Source: Obelidium mucronatum
Lineage: Eukaryota > Chytridiomycota > Chytridiomycetes > Chytridiales > Chytriomycetaceae
Assembly: GCA_025765595.1 (NCBI GenBank)
Contig: JAIVFH010000062.1
Location: 62,001 to 126,000 of the forward strand
Length of the DNA stretch: 64,000 nucleotides
Reading direction: 5' to 3'
Shown: one piece after another, positions 21,157 through 33,658 of the stretch
Layout of the letters: every line of letters starts with the position of its first letter
Numbering within the stretch: position 1 is the stretch's first letter
The notes under the pieces: model-generated
Told to the model about the DNA's origin: nothing
Seen by the model: only the letters and a program-made list of their open reading frames with translations
The model's database searches: none
Made by a program: the position numbers and the translations under genes

Positions 21157-21935
21157 TCACCCATACATAAAGTCTTCGTCCTCGTCTTCCTCAAGAACCA
21201 GCCCTCTTTTCTTTGCTTCTACTTTCTGCCGCTCCTTGCGACCCCGTTCGTAAACTGCATCGTCTGTCGGAACTTCCCATCGACAGAACGGGCATGTGTT
21301 GTGTAACTTGAGCCAAGGAATCAAACACTTTTTGTGGAATATGTGTTTGCAAGGAAGAGTTTTTGCAGGATCTTCTTGATCGGTTGGGTTGAATGGTTCA
21401 ACGCAAATCGCGCATGGTGCTATGTTTTTTTGTTTTTTTTTTTGGTTGTTGGAAGTATCATTCTGTTGAGGGAATTAAAAAAAACCTCAACTGGATGGGC
21501 CTTTCACACTCGGAAGGTTACGAGTAAAGAACTTTGAAGCCGGCGGCTGACCTTTTGTGCCAAACTGCGCTTCTTGATTGAGTTGTGAAATCTAAGAATC
21601 GTGAGTGAGAGCAAGTTGGATTGAACAATCAATAAAAGACCTACTCACCAAACCCGCCAAGACCTGCTGCTGAGGACCATCGGACTGAACGGCAGTAGAT
21701 TCTAGGATTGAGCTGAATATACTGAACGCAAATGGGTCAACACTTGGCTCCATGTAGCAAGCAGCAACAACGCCCACCTTGCTAATCCCGCAAACGAATT
21801 AGTTGACCCTTCACTTGGATTGTTGGTTGGTCTAGACGCAGAAGCGGTGGAGGAAGAGCCCATAAAGTCATCCAAGTTTGGATTTGAGTTGACTTGATTT
21901 CTCTGGCGAAGACGAACTTTCTCCGGATCTTCCAT
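21157..21935 (-). CDS. RING-H2 zinc-finger protein, probable E3 ubiquitin ligase
   Basis: Four exons read by frame: 21935-21778, 21721-21649, 21591-21508 and 21462-21157 (206 residues), with introns of 56, 57 and 45 nt. The RING-H2 pattern is complete: CAIC, CKHIFHKKC, CPFC, followed by a basic/acidic tail (ERGRKERQKVEAKKR, EEDEDED). A helical segment (VLAGLISQLNQEAQ) precedes it, as in RNF126/RNF115-like E3 ligases. It would transfer ubiquitin from an E2 to a substrate. The start at 21935 is the best ATG in frame; an upstream exon cannot be excluded. The third intron's donor (GTGAAA) is the least certain. Confidence 0.8.
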
Positions 21936-22218
21936 GCTTTTATCCTCTGTTGAATCATGTTTCAGCAAGTTGTTGCTGTTATTCACAGTGTTGATCCAAA
22001 CCAAAGTATGATGCCATTTTCGCAGATCTTTTTCAGAAAGCCGCGTAATGAAATGTTAACGTTCCAGCCTTTAAAGTTTGAAGAGAATCAAGCGAAAGAA
22101 TAAAGAAGCAGTGAATTATGCCCCTTTCTTTGTGCTTCGAAATCACTGTGAAATGCTTCGAAATACGAGAGCAAACATTGGTTGACAATTACTCAATTAC
22201 ACCACTCAAAAGTCAAAA

Positions 22219-22673
22219 ATGGCTTCTCTGCCCTGGCCCCGCCTGCCGCCTTTCAGCGCTCTTCTTCCAGCCGTTCGATACCGCACAGCCAGACCAACCT
22301 CGACCGCTGCGTCCCTGGCCGCGTGTCTTGCCTTCTATGGTCCCACTGGCCTTGGCCTGCCGCTGATTGGACAGTTCAGCGACGATGCCTTCGATGGCGT
22401 CATTCTCGGAATGCCTGATCACGGACACCAGCTGGAATTTACATTCGACAAGCGCCACGCCGGCATGGATTGCAGAGCACCAACGAAAGACAATCTGCTC
22501 GTGTTTACTTTGAGAACAAGGAAGCAATTCAGCCGATCGTCGCAAGTTTGCTTGGCACGGGTTTGGGGAAGATTGTCGACGAGCCGGAGAATGAATGGTG
22601 GAAGCAGAATGGAGGGGTCACAGTGGAAGGGCCAGAAGGATGGAGAATCACTCTGTTTTACGATGAGCAGTAA
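22219..22673 (+). pseudogene. VOC/glyoxalase-fold protein (YycE-like) with one frameshift
   Basis: The frame from 22219 carries a VOC-type half (RYRTARPTSTAASLAACLAFYG, GVILGMPDHGHQLEFT, TKDNLLVF). The family pattern then continues in another frame (YFENKEAIQPIVASLLG, then GGVTVEGPEGWRITLF) to the stop at 22673. The switch lies near 22505 in TCGTGTTTACTTTGAG; one extra T would restore VFYFENK. VOC proteins are metal-dependent dioxygenase, isomerase or resistance enzymes; YycE-like members are uncharacterised. The exact coding start is uncertain. A single-base sequence error is as likely as true loss. Confidence 0.65.
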
Positions 22674-22856
22674 AAAAGGCCACTATTTTCCTTGGAATCT
22701 TCCTCAATCTGATTATGTGAGTAACTTCGAGTCACGTTTCAATCGAGGCGGGATTCGAAAAACTGTCAAAGTGCAGCTGTTTACCGGTCGGAAGGAAAGA
22801 ATCCCACCAAGCCCAAAATAAAATCTTGACAAAAGGCGCTACACCCTTCCGACATC

Positions 22857-25723
22857 ATGCAGAGCCATTCGGCACTTGGATCAAAACTGCCTTCGGATAT
22901 CAAGGCCCACGAGTGGACCGACACTGCTGTAAGGGCGCCGCAGAAAGCGTCTCCGTTCTTCGAGGATCAGTATGGTCGCAAGGTTCATTTGCGGTGAGAG
23001 AGCAATCGTGTACAGCCTCCAACTGTCTCTAATGATATGCTGCATTGAACAGAGGTGTCAATATGTGCGGCCATTCAAAGCTCCCCACCCTTCCAATGAC
23101 TGTTTCGACACACCTCAACACTGCAGATTACTTTAGCCACAAATCAATATCCTTCGTTGGGCGACCGTTTCCATTGAGCGAGGCAGAAGAGCATTTCAGT
23201 CGAGTGAAGGGATGGGGGTTGTCATTTGTGAGGTTGCTTGTAACCTGGGAAGCCCTAGAGCATGAAGGACCAGGCATCTACGACGAAGACTTCATCGACT
23301 ACCTGATCAAGATCTTGGAAATAGCAGAAAGAAATGGCGTAAAGTGCTTTATTGATCCGCACCAGGACACGGTTTGTGTTCGTTGAACCATAAGACACAT
23401 TTGCACTCAAATCTAAAACGTTTTTTTTGTAATGTAAAGTGGAGTCGATTCTCTGGAGGAAGCGGGGCTCCTGGTATTTGAATCATTTCTCGTCTTGATT
23501 TGTCTTATATAGGTTTTTAAAAGGTTGGACATTCGAAGTGGCGGGAATGGACATGACTGCATTCGATGCAGTCGGAGCCGCACATGTTCACAACTTTAAT
23601 GAGGACGTTAAGAATCCTCATCAATTCTGGCCCACAAACTATGCAAAGCTAGCATGCGCCACCATGTTCACACTCTTTTTTGGCGGCGAAGTATTTGCCC
23701 CCAACGCGAAATACCAAGGCATCAATGTATCCACATTCCTTCAAGAAAAGTATATTGCTTGTTACACTCACTTGGCTCAACGAATCAAAGCATGTAATGC
23801 TGTCGTTGGGTTTGAGTTGATGAATGAACCGCATTACGGATACATTGGATTGAAGGATTTGAAGCAATTCGATCAAAATGCTTTTTTGCATTATGGGAGA
23901 TTTCCATCTCCTCTCCAAAGCTTTGCGTTGGGGAGTGGGATGGCTGTGGAAGTTGATTTCTATGTCCCTAGCTGGCCAGCTCCGTCGCGAAAGTCTGGAA
24001 CCAAGCTGATGAACTCAGAAAAAAGGTCTGCTTGGTTGGAATACGGCGCGTGTGTTTGGTAAGAGCTTTCATTCGAATATTCCTCTGAGTTTGTTTGATA
24101 ATCAAACAAAACTGTAGGAAGCAGCACGGGGTCTGGGGACTAGACGAATCAGGCAAACCAAAAGTTCTTAAACCAGACTATTTCACTAGACATCCAGAAA
24201 CTGGAAAACCAATCGATTTCTATAACGACTTTTATATGCCCTTGATGAGAAAGTACACTTCAGCAATCCACAGCGTCAACCCAGACCATTTAGTCTTTTT
24301 CGAACCCATTCCGAATGAGGATCCTCCCATTTTAAACGAAGCAGATCGAGGACAACCAAACTTGGTCTATTCTCCCCATTGGTATGACTTGAAAGCGCTG
24401 TGGTCAAAGAGTTTTGATGAGAAGATCACTTTTGATATTCAAGCGCTTGTTAGGGTTGGTATTGCCCTTTTTTTTCGCATCCCATTTTCTTCTTTGACTT
24501 CTTCTGAAACCTTTTTTCTTCACTAAAGGGGACAAAGAGTGTATTTGGAGCAATGTATTTAGGGCGAACTGGCGCCGAACGAAATTATACGAATCAAATG
24601 CGAAACATTATGAACACTGGTAAACTTAAAGTAGGCGACCGCCCAGTACTGATGGGGGAATGTGGAATCCCGATGGACTTTAATGAGAAAAAGGTAAAAA
24701 AAACCGGTACATTTTGTATCGGCGCAATGCTTTGTCTAATTACCATCATTTTGCAGGCATATGAGACCGGAGATTATTATCGCCACAATATTTTTTTGGA
24801 CGCAGTAATCAGCTCAATGGAATCAAACATGTACAACTTTACACTATGGAATTACAATCCGGACAACGACAATGAATTCGGTGATCACTGGAACGGCGAA
24901 GACTTTAGGTACAATTGAGAAAGTTGTTTAATCAACTTCACTAAATCTTAACTAAAACTCACACACGCACAGCATCTTTTCTCCAAATTCGAGCAAGCCA
25001 AACACCCCCAAAGGAACGCCTAAAATATCCGATACACCATCCGAAACTCCTCCAATTCCAAATCCAGTTTCTCTCCACAACAAATCCACACCGCCCATCA
25101 CACCACCGCGCTCCAAGACCATTACCAAACCACAACCGGACCATGATCATGTCCCGGAATCCCCCTTTGAAATCACAGGTCGTAGTTACACTAACGAGCC
25201 AATGGAAGGAGACCCAGTGCATTCACATCATATTGGAGGCCGCGCTCTAGATGCGGCGATCCGTCCATATGCCGCCAAAATTGCAGGAACTCCTCAACTG
25301 AGTAAATTCAATCTCTCCCAACTGGTGTATACTCTTGAATTCACTACCCTCTTTGATTCGAGTCTCCCATCTGTCAAGGAACTGTTGGACAATGGTTCGA
25401 CTGTGAAGCGCGAATTCCTAACTGAAGTGTTTCTCCCGAATTTCCACTTCAAACTGGGGAAAGGTTGTGGAAAGGTTGTCGTGGAGGTTTCGGATGGAGA
25501 GTGGCGATACGATCAGAAAAGGCAGACTTTGCTGTGGCATTATGATCCTGCTTTTATTGGGCGAGGGGTGGTGTGTTCTCCGCTGGGCGATGTTTGTACA
25601 CGAGATGGAACTTTGGTTTCTCATCGGTTGGTTGTTTCTGTTATCGGGGTTCCTGTGTCGAGTTCGCCTTCGTCACAAAAAGGAGTTTGGGGGGTGGTTA
25701 AAGGACTGTACAAACGTATCTAG
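22857..25723 (+). CDS. Glycoside hydrolase family 5, steryl-beta-glucosidase/EGCase type
   Basis: Eight exons join cleanly to 809 residues: 22857-22993, 23053-23371, 23440-23473, 23524-24058, 24118-24454, 24529-24693, 24757-24908 and 24973-25723. Motifs: GVNMCGHSKLP at the barrel start, GWGLSFVRLLVTWEALEHEG, DPHQD, GFELMNEPHYG (acid/base Glu after NEP), FEPIPNE, and LMGECGIPMD (nucleophile Glu). The C-terminus has GGRALDAAIRPYAAKIAG and a small beta-domain, as in fungal GH5 subfamily 12 enzymes that cleave ergosteryl glucoside (EGCrP2 type). No signal peptide is seen, so it is probably intracellular, and it would act on steryl glucosides or glucosylceramide. Intact, with regular introns of 50-74 nt. 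Confidence 0.88.
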
Positions 25724-25774
25724 ATTGGTTTGAGCAGTAAATCAAGTGAATAAATATTTTCTAGTGATAATTCG

Positions 25775-26110
25775 TTGCCACCATAAGCCTTCTAGTCAAT
25801 TATGGTGCAGATCCAGAGATACGAGAGAAACCAGGGCAGTCAATTCCTGTGGAAGCCCTTACAGTCATGCATACGAAAGTGCCAGATTCACACATCTCCA
25901 TATATCAGTGAGAATAACACCCAATTTACTCGCTGATATTTGCAAATATCTCAACAAAGTTAAGCGTCCCATTTCCTTGGGAATCCGTGCCTGCACGTTG
26001 CAAAGAGGTCTTCGACCCAATCTGATTCACACAATGATTGACTAAAGACATGTCGCTATTCCGAGTCATTTGTACCCGTATTGGTGAAGTCCCATTCAAT
26101 TGCGAACCTC
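25775..26110 (-). pseudogene. Relic of an F-box/LRR gene
   Basis: Read on the minus strand, this stretch matches the LRR core at 43845-44095 at nucleotide level with many small gaps (for example ATTGACTGCCCTGGTTTCTC versus CTGACTGCACTAGTTTCTC). No frame is open. It covers the part from DWVKDL to LEGP. Confidence 0.65.
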
Positions 26111-26210
26111 GAGTTGAATGCTGCTTGCTGCTTAAGGATTTTGAATTCACTGTAAATAAGCGTTTGCGACTGGTTCGTCTTGATAATTCTTTATTGTTTC
26201 ATTTAGAGAT

Positions 26211-29200
26211 TCAGTATAGCACACGCACTTTCTTACGCGTCCCACCCACAAGCTTTTGCACACCTCCATCTCCAAACTCTGAAGCTGAAGCACTGGTGCT
26301 TTGCAACTGATACGCTCTTTTCTTGAGTGTAGGTGGCGCCTTTTTCTTGTCTCCAACTTTTTTGTGGTTCTTGCTGTTGGTATAGCTCTCACTAGGCGCT
26401 GCAGCCCCCATAGACATTCCTGGAGCATCCCGAAGCGCAAATGACTTTGCTACGTGTCCCAAATGCAAGGCTTTAATGTTGAACATGTGTTTCTCAGACG
26501 CAACATGAGTCGTGTAAGCGCGAACATGGGACCTGAATGCACTGCGCGCAAGTTCCAGATTCTGTAAAACAGTTAGAGCAGCGTGAAAAAAAAAAGGAAA
26601 AAAAAAGCTTCACCTTTTCATCTGCCATCACAAATCGCTCAAACATCATTTGGATATCTGTTGCCCAATCCTCCAAAGACTTTTTCTTATCTTTTCTCGA
26701 AGATTCCTTCTTTTTGTCGCTACTGCCTCCATGAGGTTCAGCGGCAAGTGGGGCGCCAATCAGGTGTTTCAACAAACCCATTCCATCCTCCGCCATGACT
26801 TTAACTCCTCTCCTCGCAAGCAGCTCCACGTACTTGACTTCACTTGGCAGCAACAAACTCACTGCACTACCCTCCCTGCCTAACCTCGCAGTTCTTCCGA
26901 TTCGGTGCACATAGTCCTTTACATCACTCGGCATGTCGTATTGAATCACGAAGCTGATATCCGGCAGATCAAGACCACGAGCAGCCACATCGGTACAAAT
27001 TAGAACGGAGAATGGATGTTGCTTGAATCCCGTGAATGCAGTGTCGCGAACTTTCTGCGACAAGTTTCCATGTAGTTTGTATATATGCGTGTGAGGGAAT
27101 AATGGGGAGGAGAGACCAGTGGATGGAAGCGTGTCGCTTTGGGCTGGAGCAATCGATGGTTTTTCGGGTTTATTTGTTGATGATTTATCTTTGGTATCGT
27201 CGTTTGGTTTGGATGATGGATTTTGCTTGTCTTTGGATTGATGCGATTTTTCCTGCGATGTGTCTTTTGGTTTTGGTTTTGCATTGGCCTCGGCTTCGGC
27301 TTCGTCCCGAGATGGTCCTTTATGCCCATTACTCAAAATGTGATGGAGAAAGTCGACAGAATCACAGGTATCAGTGAAAAGAATGGCTTTGAAGGGGTGA
27401 TTTTTCGTTGCCTGGGATGACACTTGACGGAGAACGGCAACAAGGGTAACAAGACGAAGTTTCGCGGGCACAATGACGTATGTTTGCTTCAGTTGTTCAG
27501 GAACTGTAAACATCTCCTCGTCATCATCACCGTTACTGTTATCAACAGCTGGTGTGATATCCATTGCATCTTCTTCACCAGATTCGTCATCTTCGTCAAC
27601 ATCTTCTTGTGCTTGAATCTTTTCTTGCTCCGTCCAAAAGTCGTCATCTGATTCATCATCGCCAGAATCCTTCTTCTTGACAATAAAATCTTTTCCTTTG
27701 GTAGCCTTCTTTGCCACATCAAAGTCATCCTCCTTCTTTTGTTGTTTTGCTGCATCTTTTTCTCCATCTTCTTCTGCGGCCTGAATAAACAGCGGGTTCT
27801 TGAGGGAAGTTTCTGCAAGCCTTTGTACGTTCCCTTTGATTGTGGCAGAAGTCAATAGAATCTGTTTGTGGATTGGCCAGCATGGTGGAGAAGTCAATCG
27901 TTTATGTGTGTTGACGGCAATCTTTCTCTTCTCATCAATAATAGACAAGAGCTCCCGAAGCGTTTCTGAATGAATAGAGGAAAAATGTGGTTGAATATTC
28001 ATTTCCACGGTATGAAACGCCTCAAGTATAAACTTCACCTTCAAAACCAAGTTCCAAAAACCGATCTGCTTCATCCAAAACCAACCACCTCAAATTCCCC
28101 AACTCAAAAGATTGTGTTGTTTTCAAGTGATCCAATAATCGACCAGGAGTACTGACAAGAATCGTGCATCCTTTTCGTAAACGCGCCTTTTCAGATTTCT
28201 TCTTGTCCCCACCCACTACAAGGCCAGGTACGATCCAATGTTTAGAGACTTTGGGGGCGGCGGATAATTTTACTACCGCCTCTTCTTTTTCCACTTCTTC
28301 ATCGTCATTGTCGCTGTCATCGCCATCTTCAACATTTCCAGCCTTAGCTTCAGTTGACGGTTTCGGTCCAGACCCCCGAGAATACATGAGTAACTGTTCC
28401 AAAACTGTATTGATTTGTTTCGCAAGTTCTCGAGTGGGCGCCAGAACGATTGCGAGTGTTCCCAAATTTCTATTCAAAGAGGGCTGTTATATTTAAAAAG
28501 AATAAAATTAGTGCAAGTAATATAACTTTTCGGCCATTGATATTAACATACCCTATCCACATCCGAAATCTGACTCTCTGCCCGAATCAAGGAATGAATA
28601 ATGGGCAATAAATAAGCAAGAGTCTTTCCCGATCCCGTCTGCGCTTGAACCATGCAATCTCTGTGTACTCCTTGAGCAACCAATGCCGCCAGAGTCGACT
28701 GCTGGATACGCGTTGGGACTTGAACATTCATTTTAAGTGATAAATGGGAAACAAGGAGTGGATCGAGACCGAGGCCTTTGAATGTGGTTGTGTCGGTTGT
28801 TGTGACTGGAACGGCGTTGGATGATTGTTTGACATCTGTGACTGCTGGGAGTGTTGAAGATTGCGTTGTAGATGCATCGATTGTAGGGTTTCCAGTGAAT
28901 AGAGACGTTGTAAAGGATCCTTTTGGCTTTTGTTGCTGTTGACTGTTTGGTTTGAAAGACGAGCTCTTGTTCACTTGGGATACAACTTTGACAGAACCAC
29001 CACTGCCGCCACGATTGCTCGCAGATCCCTTTGGTGCGACAGGAGATGGCAAAGATGATGCTGAAAGAACATCAATCTTCCTGTTATCGACAGGTTTCTG
29101 TCCGTATCCCATTGTCCCACTGGTATTGCTGGATCCAAACTTAGTTGCCTTGTGTTTTGCAATCTTTGTAACGATTCGCTTCTTCTTCCAAGATCCTTTC

Positions 29201-29277
29201 ACGTCAACGCCACTGAATCGCTCGTTGGAAGATGCATCGGTTGGTGGTGCAAAGTTGAGGGTGAGGCCATCGTCCAT
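26211..29277 (-). CDS. DBP7: DEAD-box RNA helicase, Dbp7/DDX31 family
   Basis: Four exons (29277-28552, 28483-28039, 27965-26614, 26561-26211) give 957 residues in frame. Helicase motifs: [13 protein letters not shown] (Q motif), AQTGSGKT (I), PTREL (Ia), STPGR (Ib), VLDEADR (II), SAT (III), FTDT (IV), [13 protein letters not shown] (V), [10 protein letters not shown] (VI). An acidic/Lys-rich insert lies between the RecA lobes. The C-terminal part ([15 protein letters not shown]...[16 protein letters not shown]) is characteristic of Dbp7, a nucleolar helicase for 60S subunit assembly. The ATG at 29277 (MDDGLTLNF) is preferred over a TTG upstream. No defects seen. Confidence 0.9.
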
Positions 29278-29416
29278 TTTTCTGTTCAAAAAAAAGAAAT
29301 AGAAGACAATATAACAAATATAATGTATATTACGTGCGGGAATATTTTTAAAAAAAACGTGTGAAAGCCACTAGATTCGTAAACATGCCAACTCGTAATC
29401 ACAAATCAAACCAGGA

Positions 29417-30346
29417 TTACAGCTGAAATTGCAATCGAATAGCCTTCTGAGACGAAGCAGCTGAATAGGCAAAAATCCAGTGAATTTGTTGTGGCTCATT
29501 AATTCTGTTGATGGCAGTAAAATTCCCAAAGGTTTCAGGAACAGTACCAGTAAACATATTACTCTGCAAAAAAAGTTCTTGCAATTTTACAAGGTTCTTA
29601 ATAGACTCTGGCAACGGCCCAGAAACCCGATTAGAACTGAAATTCAAATAAACCAAGTTTCTCAGGTCTCCCAGATTCGCTGGAAGCGGTCCCTCCAGTA
29701 AGTTATTGGATAGATTCAAAGACACAAGTGCAATAAGTCGCGTGCATTCATGTGGCAAAATTCCAGTTAGACGGCAAAAGCTCACGTCGAGGTTCATTAG
29801 CTGTACTAATCCCCAAACTTCACGCGCCAAAACACCATCCATTATTATGTATAATATTCTCAGCCTTTTCATTAAAGTGAAACGACTGATTTCTCTGGGG
29901 ATTGGTCCACACACGCCACCAATGTAGAAATCTTCAACCCAGTCGAATTCACACAGTGATTTACTGAACACAGGTGTAAGATTCCAGGCCAACGTCCACT
30001 CGATTCCGGTACACAAACTCTTCAACAGCCCAAGATATCGCCGCGTGTATACAGTTCGAAAAGAATATGGAGCCATCGCGAAAGTCCCACTGAATCCATC
30101 TCCCAATCGCGCGATATCCCGTTTTACGCAATTTTTCAGCTCATCTCTGATTGGTGCATCAAATTTGGTCTGGTTGAGGACAGCAAAGTGAGCAGTTCGC
30201 AAGATGCAGTCCACTCTTGTATTCAATCTTCGGAACTTAAAGACATTGAGTGGAGTAATCCAGCTAAATATTTGCGCAATAATTTCATCTGGAGTGGTAT
30301 TGAGGGAGGTGGAGACGTTTTGGAAGGAGTTCGAGTCGAATTGCAT
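29417..30346 (-). CDS. F-box-like leucine-rich-repeat protein
   Basis: A single exon of 309 residues from the ATG at 30346. The N-terminus has an F-box-like helix (TTPDEIIAQIFSWITPLNVFKF). LRRs of the plant-like type follow (GPIPREISRFTLMKRLRIL, LVSLNLSNNLLEGPLPANLG, LVYLNFSSNRVSGPLPESI, LFLQSNMFTGTVPETFGN). Paralogues lie at 41770 and 43179, and a relic lies at 25775. It lacks the coiled-coil N-terminus seen in the 41770 copy, so it may be a shortened form. Probably a substrate adaptor; function unknown. Confidence 0.78.
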   Translation of the reverse strand: MQFDSNSFQNVSTSLNTTPDEIIAQIFSWITPLNVFKFRRLNTRVDCILRTAHFAVLNQTKFDAPIRDELKNCVKRDIARLGDGFSGTFAMAPYSFRTVYTRRYLGLLKSLCTGIEWTLAWNLTPVFSKSLCEFDWVEDFYIGGVCGPIPREISRFTLMKRLRILYIIMDGVLAREVWGLVQLMNLDVSFCRLTGILPHECTRLIALVSLNLSNNLLEGPLPANLGDLRNLVYLNFSSNRVSGPLPESIKNLVKLQELFLQSNMFTGTVPETFGNFTAINRINEPQQIHWIFAYSAASSQKAIRLQFQL

Positions 30347-30688
30347 TTCTAATAATTATTCGAATTGGACTCGGCTCAAGCTCTGATTACAATGATGGAT
30401 TCAGTGATATCACGAATTGAATTATCGATAGGCCTGCAAGGGCGAGATATCTGATTGGATGGAGATACGGCGATGGCGGGCTTTTTGGCAAAGTAAATCA
30501 TATAACAGCCATTATTTTAACACAAGTCACCTTAAACTTTATTATTACAGAATGCTCATGGATCTTTTTAACTCTGAGAGATTGAGGCGAAAAAAATGCT
30601 CAAGAAAGGTAAGAAAAACACAACTTTAAAACGCGCGTGACACTGCAAAAGCTATTGGTTTAGAAAAAGGAGGGGTGATAATTGAAAT
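30347..30688. other. Intergenic, about 340 bases, nothing supported
   Basis: Contains short frames only; serves as the 5' flank of the LRR gene and the 3' flank of the ABC-F gene. Confidence 0.5.
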
Positions 30689-33230
30689 TTATCGGGATGC
30701 ACCTCCACGTCCACGTCCAGCAGCTCCACCACGACCGGCAGATCCACCACGAGTGGCTTGGGCACCACCACGACCAGCACCGGCAGCAGCACCGGCTGGG
30801 GCAGCCTTAGCAGCAGCTGGCTTAGCAGCAGGAGCAGCAGCGGCAGCGGCAGCTGGCTCTTCAGCCCTCAGCTTCTTGGCATCGACAAGGGCCTTGGCAC
30901 CAGTAGAAAGCTCAACGGTAACACCGACAGCCTTAACGTGACGGACAACAACACCCTTCACGTACTTGTTCCCAACTGGAGCCCAACATTCGTCACCGGC
31001 AACCCAGTCAGTCTTTTGAGCGGCAACCTTGGCAGCAAGCTTGGCCTTCTTTTCTTCTTCTTCCTTGGCGATACGTTCAGCTTCGGCAATGGCAGCAGCC
31101 TTTTCAGCGGCTTCCTTCTCCATAATGGCCTTACGACGGGCATTGTTGATGGCCAAGTCTTCCTTGGAAAGAATGGCACCACCACCACGGTTCTGTTGGA
31201 TCGCAGACTTGGCGTCAACTTGCTTTCCTTCTTCAAGAGCTTGCATGAAGGAGTAAGTGGCACGTTCAGCAGACTTCATGTTGTCGAATTCGAGGAAGAA
31301 TCCTGGGATAATGGACAAGAAGGTCTTGGAGCACTTCTTCAAGAAGTCACGGTTGTGGGTGACAATGATAAGTCCTCCCTTGAACTTGTTACAAGCAGTA
31401 ATCAAGGATCCGACAGTCTCCAAGTCCAAGAAGTTGGTGGGCTCATCGAGAATCAACAAGTGTGGTGGAACGTAGGTCAACTTGGCAAAGATGACACATG
31501 AACGTTGAGAGAAGGACAAGTTCTTCATACGGGTGTGCATGATAGAGTCGGTGACAGAGGTTCTCTCCAAGTGGGTCTTGAGGACACCTGGAGCGTCCTT
31601 GGGGAAGGAGGCAACCATGAAGTCGAGGGCTGAGTCTTCGAGGTTAAGTTCCTTGGTGGAGTGTTGACCAAAGTAGGCGACAGTCATCTTTGGGTTGGAG
31701 GTGATCTTTCCTTCAGTGGCGTGGATCTTTCCGGTGATGAGCTTCAAGAAGGTGGATTTACCCTACAGAGAGATGCCAATTTAGTACATATTGAGAAGAT
31801 TGTCAGATTAGGATACTCACAGCTCCGTTTGGTCCCATGATACCGACACGGGTACCCATCTTGATGTGGTAAGAGACTGGGTTGTCAAAGATGAATGGAA
31901 GACCCTTAGAAACGTCGTAACAGAAACGAACGTTCTCAACGTTGATCAAAGAGATATCAGCCTGGGTAGCTTCACCAGGTCCCAATGGCAAGTCCTTTGG
32001 AGATGGGAAAGAGAACTTGGATTGCATCAAAACACGACGAGCTTGTCTGTTTTCCTTCCAGAGAGCGTATTGTCTCTGAGTCTTGATCAATGGAGACATT
32101 GGATTCAAGTTCTTGTTTCTGAGCAAGAAGGTGTCAACCATCTTTTCGTATTCAGCATCTTCGGCTTCCTTTCGGATTTCGAATTCCTTAAAGTCACATG
32201 GGAAGTACTTGAGCTTTTGGTCTTGAATCAACATGACGGAGGTGACAACGTTCTCGAGGAGGGTACGGTCGTGGGTAACGAGCAAGAAGGAACCCTTGTA
32301 ACCACGGAGCTTGTTTTCGAGCCACAGGACAGATGGCAAGTCCAAGTGGTTGGTTGGCTCATCGAGCAACAAGATTTCTGGGTTCATGAAGAAGGCGCAG
32401 GCAAGAGCGACACGCATACGGAGACCTCCAGAGAGGGAAGAGAGGGTGGCCTTTTCACCGGTTTCGTCGAAACCGAGCACACGCAACATGGCTTGGGCAA
32501 TCTGGAGAGCCTGGTCGTCGGAACCGTGGACGTTCTCGAGCTGCTTCTCGACGTAGGCCAAGTTGGCGTTGAGGGCGGCAAGGTCGGCAGCCTCGATTTC
32601 TCCTTCGGCACCAGAGATGAGGGAGTTGAGCTTTGTTTTGCAAGCAAGGAGGATACGACGGTATGGGTGGGAACACAAGACAGTGTCCAAAACACCAACG
32701 GCGTCACGGACTTCGTTGTGCTCGAGTTCCTTCATGTGGTGAACGTGGAGGTAAGATGGGAATCCCTGGATAGCTCCAGTGTTGATGGCATCGAAGAGGC
32801 AGGTCTTTCCACTATAAGAAAAAATTTGACAGTTAGCACACGTTTTTTTGAATACTGAGGGGAGAGTATGTGCGAATGAAGCAGCACAGTAAAAAAGAAA
32901 AAAGATAGCTAAAACTAACCTTCCGTTGTTTCCGAAGAGGGCAGATCTCTTGTTACCTTCAACAAACAACTTGGCGTTGTCGAAGAGGACGTCAGTTCCG
33001 TTGGGGGACTTGAGGGTAAACTTCTGGATGTCGATGACCTTGGATCTTTGTTCGTTTCCAGCGTCAAACTTGAGCTGTTCACGCTTGAAGAGAGGGAACA
33101 GTTGTTCCATCTCCTTCTTGCTTCGCCAGTCGATGACTGGAAACTCCTCTGGCTTAAGGAAACCTGCGGTCTCTTCAAACTTGCGGTGGAATGAGAGCTC
33201 AGTAGAGGCTTTGAATACTACAGGAGCCAT
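30689..33230 (-). CDS. ABC-F family ATPase with a C-terminal Lys/RGG tail
   Basis: Three exons (33230-32920, 32811-31821, 31762-30689), 791 residues; introns of 108 and 58 nt, both splitting Walker A sites. Two ABC cassettes: Walker A FGNNGSGKT and GPNGAGKST, signatures LSGGLRMR and the diverged LSFSQRS, Walker B LLLDEPTNHLD and LILDEPTNFLD. There are no membrane segments, which defines ABC-F proteins that act on ribosomes. The C-terminus adds a coiled coil (KEAAEKAAAIAEAERIAKEE), a small Tudor-like stretch (GDECWAPVGNKYVKGVVVRHV) and Ala/Pro plus RGG repeats. The codons are C-ending and uniform, as for a highly expressed gene. It is not eEF3-like in its N-terminus; a role in translation is inferred. 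Confidence 0.88.
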
Positions 33231-33658
33231 TTTTGGGGTAGTTTTTTGCTGTGAAAAACGTGCATTGCATGTCGAGAAAAAAAACAAAAAAAAGGGCGGA
33301 AAAATTGTCACGTGATTTGAGATACCAGAGGGGAAAACCAATAAATCATCCAATCTAAGACTCGAGTCTAGACCAGCCCTGGCGGGAAATAGCGCTGCGC
33401 GTGTTTTCGACCATGGGACTATGATTCGGTGAAGAATAGAGAGATGCGCCACAGTAACCTCCATGTTTCAAATTTCACGTTTCAAAAAATCTACCAAATA
33501 TTGGACGCCTCCTTTATTCATTAATGGAAGAGCCATCGACATTGCGTCGCCGGTATTTAACTTATGAAAAGTGGGCTTATTCCCTGTTCTTTGGATCTGT
33601 ACATAAAATTCAGTGATGTTGAGAAGAAGTGCGACAGTCTGACAAATGCATTGTTTCA